Shown piece by piece: positions 16,591-23,989 of a stretch of DNA of 64,000 nt (position 1 is the first letter of the stretch; the number at the start of each line of letters is the position of its first letter). The position numbers and the translations under genes are program-made. Origin of the DNA: Agrilactobacillus yilanensis (GTDB taxonomy: Bacteria > Bacillota > Bacilli > Lactobacillales > Lactobacillaceae). The stretch covers positions 248,001 through 312,000 of the forward strand of contig NZ_RHOY01000002.1 of NCBI RefSeq assembly GCF_003946725.1, read 5' to 3'. Under the pieces are notes generated by a model. The model ran no database searches. It was not told the DNA's origin and was given only the letters and a program-made list of their open reading frames with translations.

Positions 16591-16944
16591 ATGCGAGCAG
16601 ATATTAAATTAAACCCACGTGCGGCAGCACTTGAAACACAATTAGTTGATAAATTTGAAAAAATAATTGAACCTGAAATTGGCCTAGATATTTATAACTT
16701 AGGTTTTTTATACGAAATTACATTAGATGAAACCGGTCATTATCGAGTGGTTATGACATTTTCGGAAGCGGGCTGCTCTTGTATTGGAGAGGTACCCGCA
16801 GCAATCAAAGCGACATTGGTAGATATTGAGGGGATAAATAGCGTGGCTGTAGATGTCGTCTGGGCACCGGTTTGGAAAATGACTCGGATCAGCCGCTTAG
16901 GCCGCATCGCATTGGGTATCAGTCCGGCTGGTTTAGTGCACTAA
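16591..16944 (+). CDS. DUF59 / MIP18-family Fe-S cluster assembly factor
   Basis: A 117-residue protein of the MIP18/PaaD/SufT group. It shows EPEIGLDIYNLGFLYEITLD at the start of the domain, a reactive-cysteine loop (SEAGCSCIGE) where the family has its conserved Cys, and the C-terminal VVWAPVWKMTRISRLGRIAL. These proteins help load Fe-S clusters into client enzymes. The gene follows ilvD by 29 bp with AAGGTG upstream, so DHAD is the obvious client (inference). Confidence 0.85.
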   Translation: MRADIKLNPRAAALETQLVDKFEKIIEPEIGLDIYNLGFLYEITLDETGHYRVVMTFSEAGCSCIGEVPAAIKATLVDIEGINSVAVDVVWAPVWKMTRISRLGRIALGISPAGLVH

Positions 16945-17068
16945 GCGGTTACACAGTTAAAGAAAATCGTTAAATCCGGAATTACACATTATCGTTAGAT
17001 GCAAACGCTGAGTTAAAAAATCATTCGCAGTATTACAAAGAAGATTAATGTTTTACTTATAAGCAAAT

Positions 17069-17138
17069 AAAAAACAGCATGGTTACTGACAATTGTTGAA
17101 GCTAGACTTCACATATTGTTGGTGACGGTGCTGTTTTT
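17069..17138. terminator. Long stem-loop in the ilvD/acyltransferase gap, probable terminator
   Basis: AAAAAACAGCA and TGCTGTTTTT close an imperfect stem of about 30 bp that includes GTTACTGACAAT paired with ATTGTTGGTGAC, with the apex TTGAAGCTAGACTTCA. The T-run follows on the plus strand. The rest of the 375-bp gap is AT-rich with no ORF. Confidence 0.65.
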
Positions 17139-17167
17139 AGGTTCATTTTATTTTTTGAATAAATTAA

Positions 17168-17181
17168 TGAAAGCGCTATTC
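17168..17181. promoter_or_regulatory. cre-like site upstream of the acyltransferase operon
   Basis: TGAAAGCGCTATTC matches 12 of 14 positions of the degenerate CcpA consensus. It lies about 140 bp upstream of the acyltransferase start. Confidence 0.4.
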
Positions 17182-17319
17182 TAAGAATTTCATATTTTAA
17201 CCTTAAACAATCAACAAGACGATTCCTAAAGCTGCATGCTATAACGTTAATATGCTTTTAAGTGCTGAGACGAATTTTAAAAAATCAAAGCAAAATTAAA
17301 GGGGTCCAGAGGTGAGTTT

Positions 17320-18543
17320 GTGATTGAAACAAAAAAACGACGTTATTTACATGAAGTTGATTTAATGCGGGTGATCTTTATCGGCGGTGTTTTATTAAAT
17401 CATACAACAACGGCTTTTAGAGCAAGTATGGCAAGTGGTACTGGCAGTAAATTATTTCTAGAAGCGACCCATTTGGCGTTACATTTCACACGAATGGGCT
17501 TTATGTTCATGACTGGTTTAGTGCTGGTTTTAAACTATTACAATAAAGAACATCATTGGTTACAATTTTGGCGGAAACGCTATATTAACGTGGGTATTCC
17601 TTATGTTGCCTGGAATGCAATTATTTTATTCATTGCAAGTTTGGCCATGGGGGCACTTAATTGGCCTACTTATTGGGCAAACTTAGGCAGTAATCTGAAA
17701 TATGCCAATCAATATTATATGTATTACATCATGGTCACGTTTGAACTATATTTGATTTTTCCACTAATTATTTACTTATTTAAAAAATTATCTAAACATC
17801 ATCTTGCCATTCTGCTCACAAGTCTAGGGCTACAATTCCTAATTGTTTTTGGTATTAAATATGGGTTGCCCCATGTGGACCGCAGCAGCTGGTGGTATTT
17901 ATTTAGAGCTTATGGTACCAATGTTTTAACTTATCAATTTTACTTTGTGGCAGGGGCTTATGTGGCGATTCATTACGATCAAGTCAATGCTTTCATCGAA
18001 AAATTTCACCGGGTTATTATCGGTATCACTGGAATTTTAGCGTTAGGGACTGTCGGCTTGTTCTTCTTTAACTTAAATGTCTTGAATTTAAGTTTTAGTG
18101 CTACAGAATCGGTCCATCAACCGTTTATTTTACTCTATGACGTATTTATGATTGCCACGGTCTTTTGGGTCGGTCGGCAATATGCGAAAGCTCGAGAAAA
18201 TGGTTTTGCCCCTTGGTTAGATCGGGGGATTAAAAATATTTCTAAAGTTTCTTTTGGAATTTATTTAGTTCAAAGTTTACCGTTATTTTTACTTTACGGT
18301 ATTTTAGATCTCGTGACATTACCAGCTTGGGTATTACTATTACTTTTCCCACTAGGTTACGTATTTGTCTTAGGCGGTGCTTATCTAATTTCTTGGTTCT
18401 GTTACAAGATACCACCGTTTGGCGTCTTAATTGGTCGGCCGCAATGGCACCTTTCGAAAGGAGTAACACAACATGTCAAAAATAACTTCAAAACTCAAAC
18501 AACAATTGAAAGACAACCCGCAAAACAATTTAATCAAAGATGA
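17320..18543 (+). CDS. Acyltransferase 3 family membrane protein
   Basis: A 407-residue integral membrane protein with about ten hydrophobic segments. It has the acyltransferase-3 N-terminus: RRYLHEVDLMRVIFIGGVLLNH, whose His in LLNHTTTAF is in the usual catalytic place, and a later FWRKRYINVGIPYVAWNAI loop with the conserved Arg. The family moves acyl groups onto cell-wall sugars or other glycans. The start is GTG 17320 with GAGGTG just upstream. Its last 71 bp overlap the next gene in another frame, which suggests tight coupling or a lengthened C-terminal tail. The operon partner is an acyl-CoA-synthetase-like ligase that could supply an activated acyl donor (inference). Confidence 0.82.
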   Translation: MIETKKRRYLHEVDLMRVIFIGGVLLNHTTTAFRASMASGTGSKLFLEATHLALHFTRMGFMFMTGLVLVLNYYNKEHHWLQFWRKRYINVGIPYVAWNAIILFIASLAMGALNWPTYWANLGSNLKYANQYYMYYIMVTFELYLIFPLIIYLFKKLSKHHLAILLTSLGLQFLIVFGIKYGLPHVDRSSWWYLFRAYGTNVLTYQFYFVAGAYVAIHYDQVNAFIEKFHRVIIGITGILALGTVGLFFFNLNVLNLSFSATESVHQPFILLYDVFMIATVFWVGRQYAKARENGFAPWLDRGIKNISKVSFGIYLVQSLPLFLLYGILDLVTLPAWVLLLLFPLGYVFVLGGAYLISWFCYKIPPFGVLIGRPQWHLSKGVTQHVKNNFKTQTTIERQPAKQFNQR

Positions 18544-19990
18544 AACGAAAGGTAGCTGGTACACCGGATCACAGCTCGGTGCGGATGTTCAAGCGATCAA
18601 GGCCGCTTTAGTTAAGCTAAAAGTTGGCTATCAAGATACGGTTCTAGTTTGTTTGCCAAATATGGCGGCGTATCCGATTTTGGTGCAAGCCATCTGGGAA
18701 GTAGGCGCCATTGCCCATCCCGTCGCGGCAACAACACCAGAAGCAGAATTAAAACAAATTTTAGATGCCCATGATTATACAGCAACAGTTGTACAAGCGA
18801 CTTTGACAGCAGCGGCCGTGCATCAACGGCCAGCAACGATTAGCACTTTACGTTTGCACACAGCTTACCAAATGAACATCATTCGTTATTCCGAAGCTGC
18901 GGGGCACTTTGCCCAAGCGCCAGCAGAAACAGATTTGGCTTTAATTTTGAACACATCCGGGACGACTGGCAAACCAAAACGCGTCGGTTTAACCCATGAA
19001 CTAATTAAAAATGGTGCGGAACATGACATTGAAAGTCATCAAATGACCGCATTAGATACGACTTTAATTGTTATGCCAATGTTCCATATTAATGCGCAAG
19101 TCGTTTGTGTTTTAGCCACCCGTCTATCTGGTGGAAAACTGGTTATTGCTGAAAAGTTCAGCGCATCGAAGTTCTGGGCTCAAGTTCAAGCAAATCAGGT
19201 AACTTGGGTGTCAGTAGTCCCAACGATTATTAATATTTTGTTGATGAACAAAGCCGCGCGTAAAGCTTATCAATCCGACATTCGATTACGGTTTGTCCGG
19301 TGCTCTTCGTTTGCCTTACCGTTAGACAAATTGACGAAATTTCAAAAACTATTCCACACGATTATTTTGGAAGGTTATGGAATGACAGAAACGGCTAGTC
19401 AATGCACTTTAAACCCATTTGATGCACCTAAAGTTGGTTCAGCAGGAAAGCCTTATAAGACAGATGTGGCAATTTTAGTAGATGGCCATATTAGCCCAAT
19501 TGTTGGGGAAGTCGGTGAAATCATTGTGCGTGGTGACCATGTAATTTCAGATTACATGGAGCCCCATCCCGAATCCTTTATGGCGGACTGGTTCTTGACG
19601 GGCGACTTAGGTTATTTTGATGAAGATGGTTATTTGTTTGTCAAAGGTCGCAAAAAAGACATTATCAATCGTGGCGGCGAAAAAGTAGCGCCCGCTCAAG
19701 TGGAGAATGTTTTGAGTCAACTGGACTTCGTGAAAGAAGTGGCGGTAATTGGCACCCCAGATGAATTGTATGGCGAAGCAGTGACTGCGGTGATTATCAG
19801 CCGCAGTAAACAACCAGATGCGCAATTAGCCCAACAGATCAAGGCTTTTGCCCGGTTGTCCTTAGCCAATTATGAACGGCCAACGCGGATTGTTTTTGTT
19901 AAAGATTATCCAAGAAATGCCACGGGTAAGGTCATTCGGCAGCAATTAAAAACACAAATTTTAACAGCATCGGTGGGTGAAAGTGCATGA
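18473..19990 (+). CDS. AMP-dependent acyl-CoA ligase, oxalyl-CoA synthetase (PCS60/AAE3)-like, copy 1
   Basis: A 505-residue ANL-superfamily enzyme. It has the AMP-binding P-loop LNTSGTTGKPKRVGL, VMPMFHINAQV, the A5 motif EGYGMTETASQ, LTGDLGYFDEDGY and the C-terminal catalytic Lys motif PRNATGKVIRQQ. The central strings (FSASKFWAQV, then LRFVRCSSFALPL) resemble the AAE3/PCS60 oxalate-CoA ligase branch. Such enzymes make acyl-CoA from a carboxylic acid, ATP and CoA; the actual acid is not known. GAAAGGAG precedes the ATG, which overlaps the acyltransferase gene by 71 bp. The stop overlaps the start of the SsuA-type gene (ATGA). A paralogue with the same kind of neighbour lies at 38871-40376. 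Confidence 0.83.
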   Translation: MSKITSKLKQQLKDNPQNNLIKDETKGSWYTGSQLGADVQAIKAALVKLKVGYQDTVLVCLPNMAAYPILVQAIWEVGAIAHPVAATTPEAELKQILDAHDYTATVVQATLTAAAVHQRPATISTLRLHTAYQMNIIRYSEAAGHFAQAPAETDLALILNTSGTTGKPKRVGLTHELIKNGAEHDIESHQMTALDTTLIVMPMFHINAQVVCVLATRLSGGKLVIAEKFSASKFWAQVQANQVTWVSVVPTIINILLMNKAARKAYQSDIRLRFVRCSSFALPLDKLTKFQKLFHTIILEGYGMTETASQCTLNPFDAPKVGSAGKPYKTDVAILVDGHISPIVGEVGEIIVRGDHVISDYMEPHPESFMADWFLTGDLGYFDEDGYLFVKGRKKDIINRGGEKVAPAQVENVLSQLDFVKEVAVIGTPDELYGEAVTAVIISRSKQPDAQLAQQIKAFARLSLANYERPTRIVFVKDYPRNATGKVIRQQLKTQILTASVGESA

Positions 19991-20958
19991 GTAAACGGGT
20001 TAAAAAGCTCTTAATCAGTATTGTTTTAGTTTTTTGGGCGGTAGTTGCCGTTTATGGCTTTAAACAAACTGATGCGGGTAGCAGTAGTTCCGGGTTGGAG
20101 ACAGTAACCGTTGGGTATCAAAAGGGTGATCCGTTTGATATTGCCAAACAGCGCGGCGAATTTGCTAAAAAAATGAAGGCGAAAGGCTATAAAATTGTCT
20201 GGAAGGAATTCCAAGATGGTAATTCTTTATTGCAAGCTTTAAAATCCGGCAGTATTGATTATGGTCGAACTGGGGATACACCACCAGTAACGGCTCAGGC
20301 TGCGGGCACTAAATTAGCTTATGTGGCGGTGGGTTCTTCTAAGGCAAAAGGTTCTGGTATTGTCGTTAAAAGCGATTCTGGCATCACTTCATTAAAAGAT
20401 TTAAAAGGTAAAAAAGTGGCCTATACAAAAGGTACTAGCTCTCAGTATTTATTATTGCAAGCTTTGAAAAAAGCGGGCTTAAGTGCGGATGATATTACTT
20501 GGGTTAGCATGGATCAGTCTTCAGCCAGCGTTGCTTTTTCTCAAGGAAAAGTAGACGCTTGGGCGACTTGGGATCCGTATACAGCCCAAGCTGAACTGAA
20601 TCAAGATGCCACCGTCTTAACCACCGGCGAAGGTCTAAGTAATAACCGTGATTACATTTTAGCTAGTGAAAGTTATGCCAAGGCCAATACAACGATTTCT
20701 AAGTATTTAATTGAATATTTAGAAGAAGATATGACTTGGGCTAATAATAATCATGATGAATTGATCACCATGATGAGCAAGTCCTTGAAAGTATCTAAAG
20801 CGGTGGTGAAAAAGATGGTAGAACGTCGAACGTATAGTATTTCGGCCATGAACACCTCAGTTGTCGCGGAGCAACAAAAAATCGCTGATGCCTTTTATGA
20901 AGCTGATTTGATTAAAAAGAAGATTACTGTCAGTGACATTGTGACTTATATAAAATAA
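19987..20958 (+). CDS. ssuA: SsuA-type ABC transporter substrate-binding protein (sulfonate/nitrate/taurine family)
   Basis: A 323-residue binding protein with an uncleaved-looking N-terminal membrane anchor (about residues 8-25) and no lipobox cysteine. The SsuA-like pattern is clear: TVGYQKGDPFDIAKQRGEF, LKSGSIDYGRTGDTPPVTAQ, DLKGKKVAYTKGTSSQYLL and GKVDAWATWDPYTAQAE. The start overlaps the ligase stop by 4 bp. No permease or ATPase gene is adjacent; SsuC and SsuB homologues are 17 kb away. Aliphatic sulfonate is the textbook ligand, but the linked CoA ligase suggests a carboxylate or aromatic acid is equally possible. Confidence 0.83.
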   Translation: MSKRVKKLLISIVLVFWAVVAVYGFKQTDAGSSSSGLETVTVGYQKGDPFDIAKQRGEFAKKMKAKGYKIVWKEFQDGNSLLQALKSGSIDYGRTGDTPPVTAQAAGTKLAYVAVGSSKAKGSGIVVKSDSGITSLKDLKGKKVAYTKGTSSQYLLLQALKKAGLSADDITWVSMDQSSASVAFSQGKVDAWATWDPYTAQAELNQDATVLTTGEGLSNNRDYILASESYAKANTTISKYLIEYLEEDMTWANNNHDELITMMSKSLKVSKAVVKKMVERRTYSISAMNTSVVAEQQKIADAFYEADLIKKKITVSDIVTYIK

Positions 20959-20961
20959 ATA

Positions 20962-20992
20962 AAAAAACGATCTCAGTTGAGGTCGTTTTTTA
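20962..20992 (+). terminator. Rho-independent terminator after ssuA
   Basis: AAAAACGATCTCA and TGAGGTCGTTTTTT form a 13-bp stem with one wobble pair and a 2-nt tip. Confidence 0.9.
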
Positions 20993-21030
20993 GTGCACAA
21001 TTGCTTTAATTTTACAGTATATTTAAGTGT

Positions 21031-22173
21031 TTAACTAAGTTCTGTTAGCAGACGCAAGGCGTTAAAATAATACCACTGAGCCGCTGGTATCAGACCCTTA
21101 TCATCCACAATATAATCGGCATGGTGCCAATCGGATTGGGCGTGACTGCCGATAAAGGCAAATACACTAGGGATTTTTTGACTAAAGTAAGCAAAGTCTT
21201 CCCCAGCGTTAGAGGGTGTTGGCTGAACAACGGTGAGATGTTTGGCGGTTTCAGCAGTGACGATTTGGGTTAATTTAGGATCGTTGTCCACCACATCCGG
21301 ACCAGTCAGCCAATCAATTTGAGCACTTAAGCCAAAGGTCGCTGCTTGACCGTTGATGATTTCAAAAAAACGCTGTTTGGCTAAGCTTCTAGCTGCCTGG
21401 TTAAAAGTGCGGATCGTCCCTTCAAACCAAGTCGTTTCTGGTAAAACATTCCAAGTCGCGCCACCTTCAATATGCGTCACAGAAACTACCGTGGCTTGCT
21501 GAGGATCTTCATTACGGCTGACAATAGACTGTAGGGCCGTAATCGAACTGGCAGCGGTCAGAATCGGATCTTTGCCTAGATGGGGTGCTGCGGCATGGGT
21601 TCCGATACCTTTAAAGGTGACTTTGAATTGATCTACAGCAGCCATCAAGCCACCAGAACGTAGTCCGATTTCGCCCACATTCAGATCGGGTTTATTATGG
21701 AAACCGATAATAGCGGCTAAGTGGTCGATTCCACCAGCTTCAGTGACTTCTTGAGCCCCAACATGGGTTTCTTCAGCAGGTTGAAAAATCAGACGAATTG
21801 TACCAGCTGGCCGATTTTTGGCTGTTGCCAAAAGTTCAGCGGCCCCCAGTAGTGCGGCCATATGGAAATCATGACCGCAGGCATGCATGACACCGGCATT
21901 TTTGGAAGTGTAGTCTAAATTCGTTTTTTCTTGAATGGGCAAAGCGTCAATATCTGAGCGCAGGCCGATAATTGGGGTACCTGAGCCTAGTTCTGCAATC
22001 ACACCGGTTTTTAAGGCGGCAGGGGTTACGATGCGATAACCTAAGGCGCTTAGTTGTTTGGTTAAATAAGCGGTTGTGTTAGTTTCAGCATCTGATAATT
22101 CGGGATTTTGATGAAGATAGTGGCGAATTTTGATAAGTTTGGTGTTTAGTGCGGTTAACTTAGTTTGAGTCAT
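21031..22173 (-). CDS. M20D family amidohydrolase (N-acyl-amino acid / acetyl-DAP deacylase type)
   Basis: A 380-residue two-metal amidohydrolase. Motifs include RHYLHQNPELSDAE at the N-terminus, GLRSDIDALPIQEKT, the metal ligands HACGHDFHMAALLG, FQPAEETHVGAQEV (catalytic Glu) and FAFIGSH near the C-terminus. The M20D group includes IAA-amino acid hydrolase-like, hippurate and N-acetyl-diaminopimelate deacylases. The leader RNA is a T-box, so expression responds to uncharged tRNA; this fits an enzyme that frees an amino acid from an N-acyl conjugate. Which amino acid depends on the specifier codon, which I could not fix. Confidence 0.88.
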   Translation of the reverse strand: MTQTKLTALNTKLIKIRHYLHQNPELSDAETNTTAYLTKQLSALGYRIVTPAALKTGVIAELGSGTPIIGLRSDIDALPIQEKTNLDYTSKNAGVMHACGHDFHMAALLGAAELLATAKNRPAGTIRLIFQPAEETHVGAQEVTEAGGIDHLAAIIGFHNKPDLNVGEIGLRSGGLMAAVDQFKVTFKGIGTHAAAPHLGKDPILTAASSITALQSIVSRNEDPQQATVVSVTHIEGGATWNVLPETTWFEGTIRTFNQAARSLAKQRFFEIINGQAATFGLSAQIDWLTGPDVVDNDPKLTQIVTAETAKHLTVVQPTPSNAGEDFAYFSQKIPSVFAFIGSHAQSDWHHADYIVDDKGLIPAAQWYYFNALRLLTELS

Positions 22174-22204
22174 TGTCGGACTTCCTTTTTTAGTATTGAG
22201 GTGA

Positions 22205-22500
22205 AAATAAGAAAAGCATTCTCGCCTAAGCCAATTTTAAAATTAGCTTAAGGACGAAAATGCTTTTTCGTGTTACCACCTTAGTTCGTATTGCCTTCAC
22301 AGACAATACCTTGATAAGTACTTGTTATCATAACGCATACCTGAACGCGATAACGGGCGTACCCGCTGCTGCTTCACCTAAGCTTAGTAACAGAACTTAA
22401 ATCCAGGACCATCTTCGTTTAAGGGTTATTATCGTCTTACACCGGCCAACGATTCTCTAAAAATAACGACTTAAATTACTCATCCTGAGTTTGCTGAAAT
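22205..22500 (-). promoter_or_regulatory. T-box riboswitch leader of the M20D gene
   Basis: The minus-strand leader carries the T-box sequence TAAGGTGGTAACACG (about 22281-22267), whose TGGT bulge pairs with the tRNA 3' end. It is followed at once by a terminator: AAAGCATTTTCGTCC paired with a GGCGAGAATGCTTT arm, then TTATTTT (22205-22267). Upstream, a Stem I can be drawn with AGTAA/TTACT, GTTATT/AATAAC and an AGAGA bulge, capped by ATCGT/ACGAT. The specifier loop region reads GAAGATGGTCCTGG; ATG (Met) is one candidate, but the fold is ambiguous. Confidence 0.88.
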
Positions 22501-22518
22501 ATAAAGTAATTGTTGGTT

Positions 22519-22547
22519 ATTATTAAATAATAATGGGAAAATGTCAA
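22519..22547 (-). promoter_or_regulatory. Promoter of the T-box/M20D transcript
   Basis: A perfect TTGACA (22547-22542) and AATAAT (22524-22519) are 17 nt apart on the minus strand, just upstream of Stem I. Confidence 0.7.
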
Positions 22548-22653
22548 TATTTTTTTAATCTTTTTATTAGATCAGTTTAAATTCTTCAAAAAAAGATGCG
22601 AACGTATGAGCGCTAAGGTATACTAGTAGTATCTCAATTTTGGAGGCAAGGAA

Positions 22654-23538
22654 ATGAAATTAAAAAAACTGGTCTGGGTCGCCGGCTTAATGGCACTATT
22701 GACGGGATGTAGTGCAGGCAATACGTCGAGCCAATCAACAAGCAGCACAGATACTGCCAGCACAGCCACACAAGTAGCAACGTCCAGCCAAGATACATCA
22801 GCAAGCCAGACGTCTAGTCAAGCGATTAGTAGTAGTGCAGCCACAAATACCACTAATGATGTGAATCAAGATATGTACCAGCAATTGGCCAATACTGATT
22901 TTAATTCTGGCGATAATGTGATTTTAGAGGTGAATCAAAATAAAAGCACCTTAAATCCCAATACTTGGCAGCAAGAAAAAATTGATTATGGCAACTTAGA
23001 TAATTTGAACCGAACAACGACGGATACAGCTTACTTGAGCCGACAAAATCTAGGTCGATCAGCGGGCAGAGAAGGTCAGCGCTGGCAGCCGACGGGATGG
23101 CATAATCAACCGAAGTATATAAATGGCAAACGATTATATCCGCAAAATAGAGGCCATTTACTGGCCTATACGATCACATTTAACTTTGATGATGAGGGCC
23201 GTTATCAGTCAGGGCTATCGGGGAGTATTGATAATCCTAAAAACTTAGCGACACAAACAGATTTTTCCAACAAAAACCCAATGCAAGATTATGAAGAACA
23301 AGTCCGTGACGGGTTACAAGCTGATAAGAAAATTATTTATCAAGTGACTACTGTTTTTCGCGGGGATGAGCTGATGTGCCGGGGCTATTGGGTTCAGGCG
23401 ATGTCAACAGATGGTACGGTGAACTTTAATGCGTATGTATTTAATGTGGAACCTAATGTCGTCTTTAATTACAGCACAGGTTATTCCAATGTGAATAATA
23501 ATTTTGATGTGACTTACAACGGTCAGATTAGAAGTTAA
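22654..23538 (+). CDS. Lipoprotein DNA/RNA non-specific endonuclease (EndA-like)
   Basis: A 294-residue exported nuclease. The signal peptide ends in the lipobox LLTGC (Cys19), followed by a Ser/Thr/Gln-rich linker of about 50 residues and then the nuclease domain. The catalytic beta-beta-alpha metal motif appears as PQNRGHLLAYT (NRGH in place of DRGH), with NPKNLATQTDFSNKNPMQDY downstream carrying the metal-binding Asn. The closest match I recognise is streptococcal EndA/streptodornase. It would be anchored outside the membrane and degrade extracellular DNA for nutrients or during DNA uptake. GGAGG lies upstream of the ATG. It is monocistronic, with its own terminator. Confidence 0.88.
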   Translation: MKLKKLVWVAGLMALLTGCSAGNTSSQSTSSTDTASTATQVATSSQDTSASQTSSQAISSSAATNTTNDVNQDMYQQLANTDFNSGDNVILEVNQNKSTLNPNTWQQEKIDYGNLDNLNRTTTDTAYLSRQNLGRSAGREGQRWQPTGWHNQPKYINGKRLYPQNRGHLLAYTITFNFDDEGRYQSGLSGSIDNPKNLATQTDFSNKNPMQDYEEQVRDGLQADKKIIYQVTTVFRGDELMCRGYWVQAMSTDGTVNFNAYVFNVEPNVVFNYSTGYSNVNNNFDVTYNGQIRS

Positions 23539-23544
23539 GCAAGG

Positions 23545-23572
23545 GACACACTCAATTTTGGGTGTGTTTTTT
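23545..23572 (+). terminator. Rho-independent terminator after the nuclease gene
   Basis: ACACAC and GTGTGT form a short stem, with CAAAATTG-like pairing in between, followed by TTTTTT. Confidence 0.75.
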
Positions 23573-23692
23573 ATTTTTTTATAATCAAACTAATTTATTT
23601 TTAACTATATTTAATTATTTTATTACTTATATAGTCTCTCAGAATTGAATTATATTTTATAAACGCTTATTGTATAATACTATAAAATTAAA

Positions 23693-23721
23693 TTGACATT
23701 TAAATGATATACTGATAATCT
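23693..23721 (+). promoter_or_regulatory. Promoter of the leader-peptide / cystine operon
   Basis: A perfect TTGACA (23693-23698) and TAATCT (23716-23721) with 17-nt spacing lie about 40 bp upstream of the small leader ORF. Confidence 0.65.
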
Positions 23722-23761
23722 AATTAAAAATTAATTAATAACAGTTTAGGAGGTAATTTTC

Positions 23762-23878
23762 ATGAAGAACACGCAACGAGTTGTAACTATGATGATGTGT
23801 ATGCCGATGTGTCAGAACATGGGCTTAGTTTGTCGTAGTCAACAAGATAATAAATGCGCGTTCAAGATGAGTGGATAG
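23762..23878 (+). CDS. 38-residue Met/Cys-rich leader peptide, candidate attenuator
   Basis: A short ORF with a textbook TTAGGAGG ribosome site 8 nt before its ATG. The peptide has 38 residues, of which eight are Met (including the start) and four are Cys. The run MMMCMPMC occupies positions 10-17, with further codons at Met20, Cys24, Cys32 and Met36. There is no signal peptide or known domain. The ORF ends 52 bp before a strong terminator (23931-23976), which precedes a reductase and an apparent cystine ABC transporter. The codon content, ribosome site and terminator are what a sulfur-amino-acid attenuator would need. A stand-alone small metal- or redox-binding peptide is the alternative. 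Confidence 0.75.
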   Translation: MKNTQRVVTMMMCMPMCQNMGLVCRSQQDNKCAFKMSG

Positions 23879-23930
23879 ACTGATGATAACGATCAATCAA
23901 ATTTTGAATCAATTTTATTTGAAGTTCTAG

Positions 23931-23976
23931 GGCATAAGCTGAGTCATTGCAGCTTATGCCTATTTTTTTATTTTTT
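23931..23976 (+). terminator. Attenuator-type terminator before the cystine operon
   Basis: GGCATAAGCTG and CAGCTTATGCC form a perfect 11-bp stem with an 8-nt loop, followed by a T-rich run. It lies between the leader ORF and the first enzyme gene, whose ribosome site starts right after the T-run. The leader segment GGCTTA (about 23822-23827) could pair with TAAGCT in the left arm and so compete with it. Confidence 0.85.
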
Positions 23977-23989
23977 AGGGGGTCATTTT

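Noticed and set aside
17069-17138. Insertion sequence end or MITE
   Set aside because: No target-site duplication or transposase trace could be seen, and the flanking T-run suits a terminator better.
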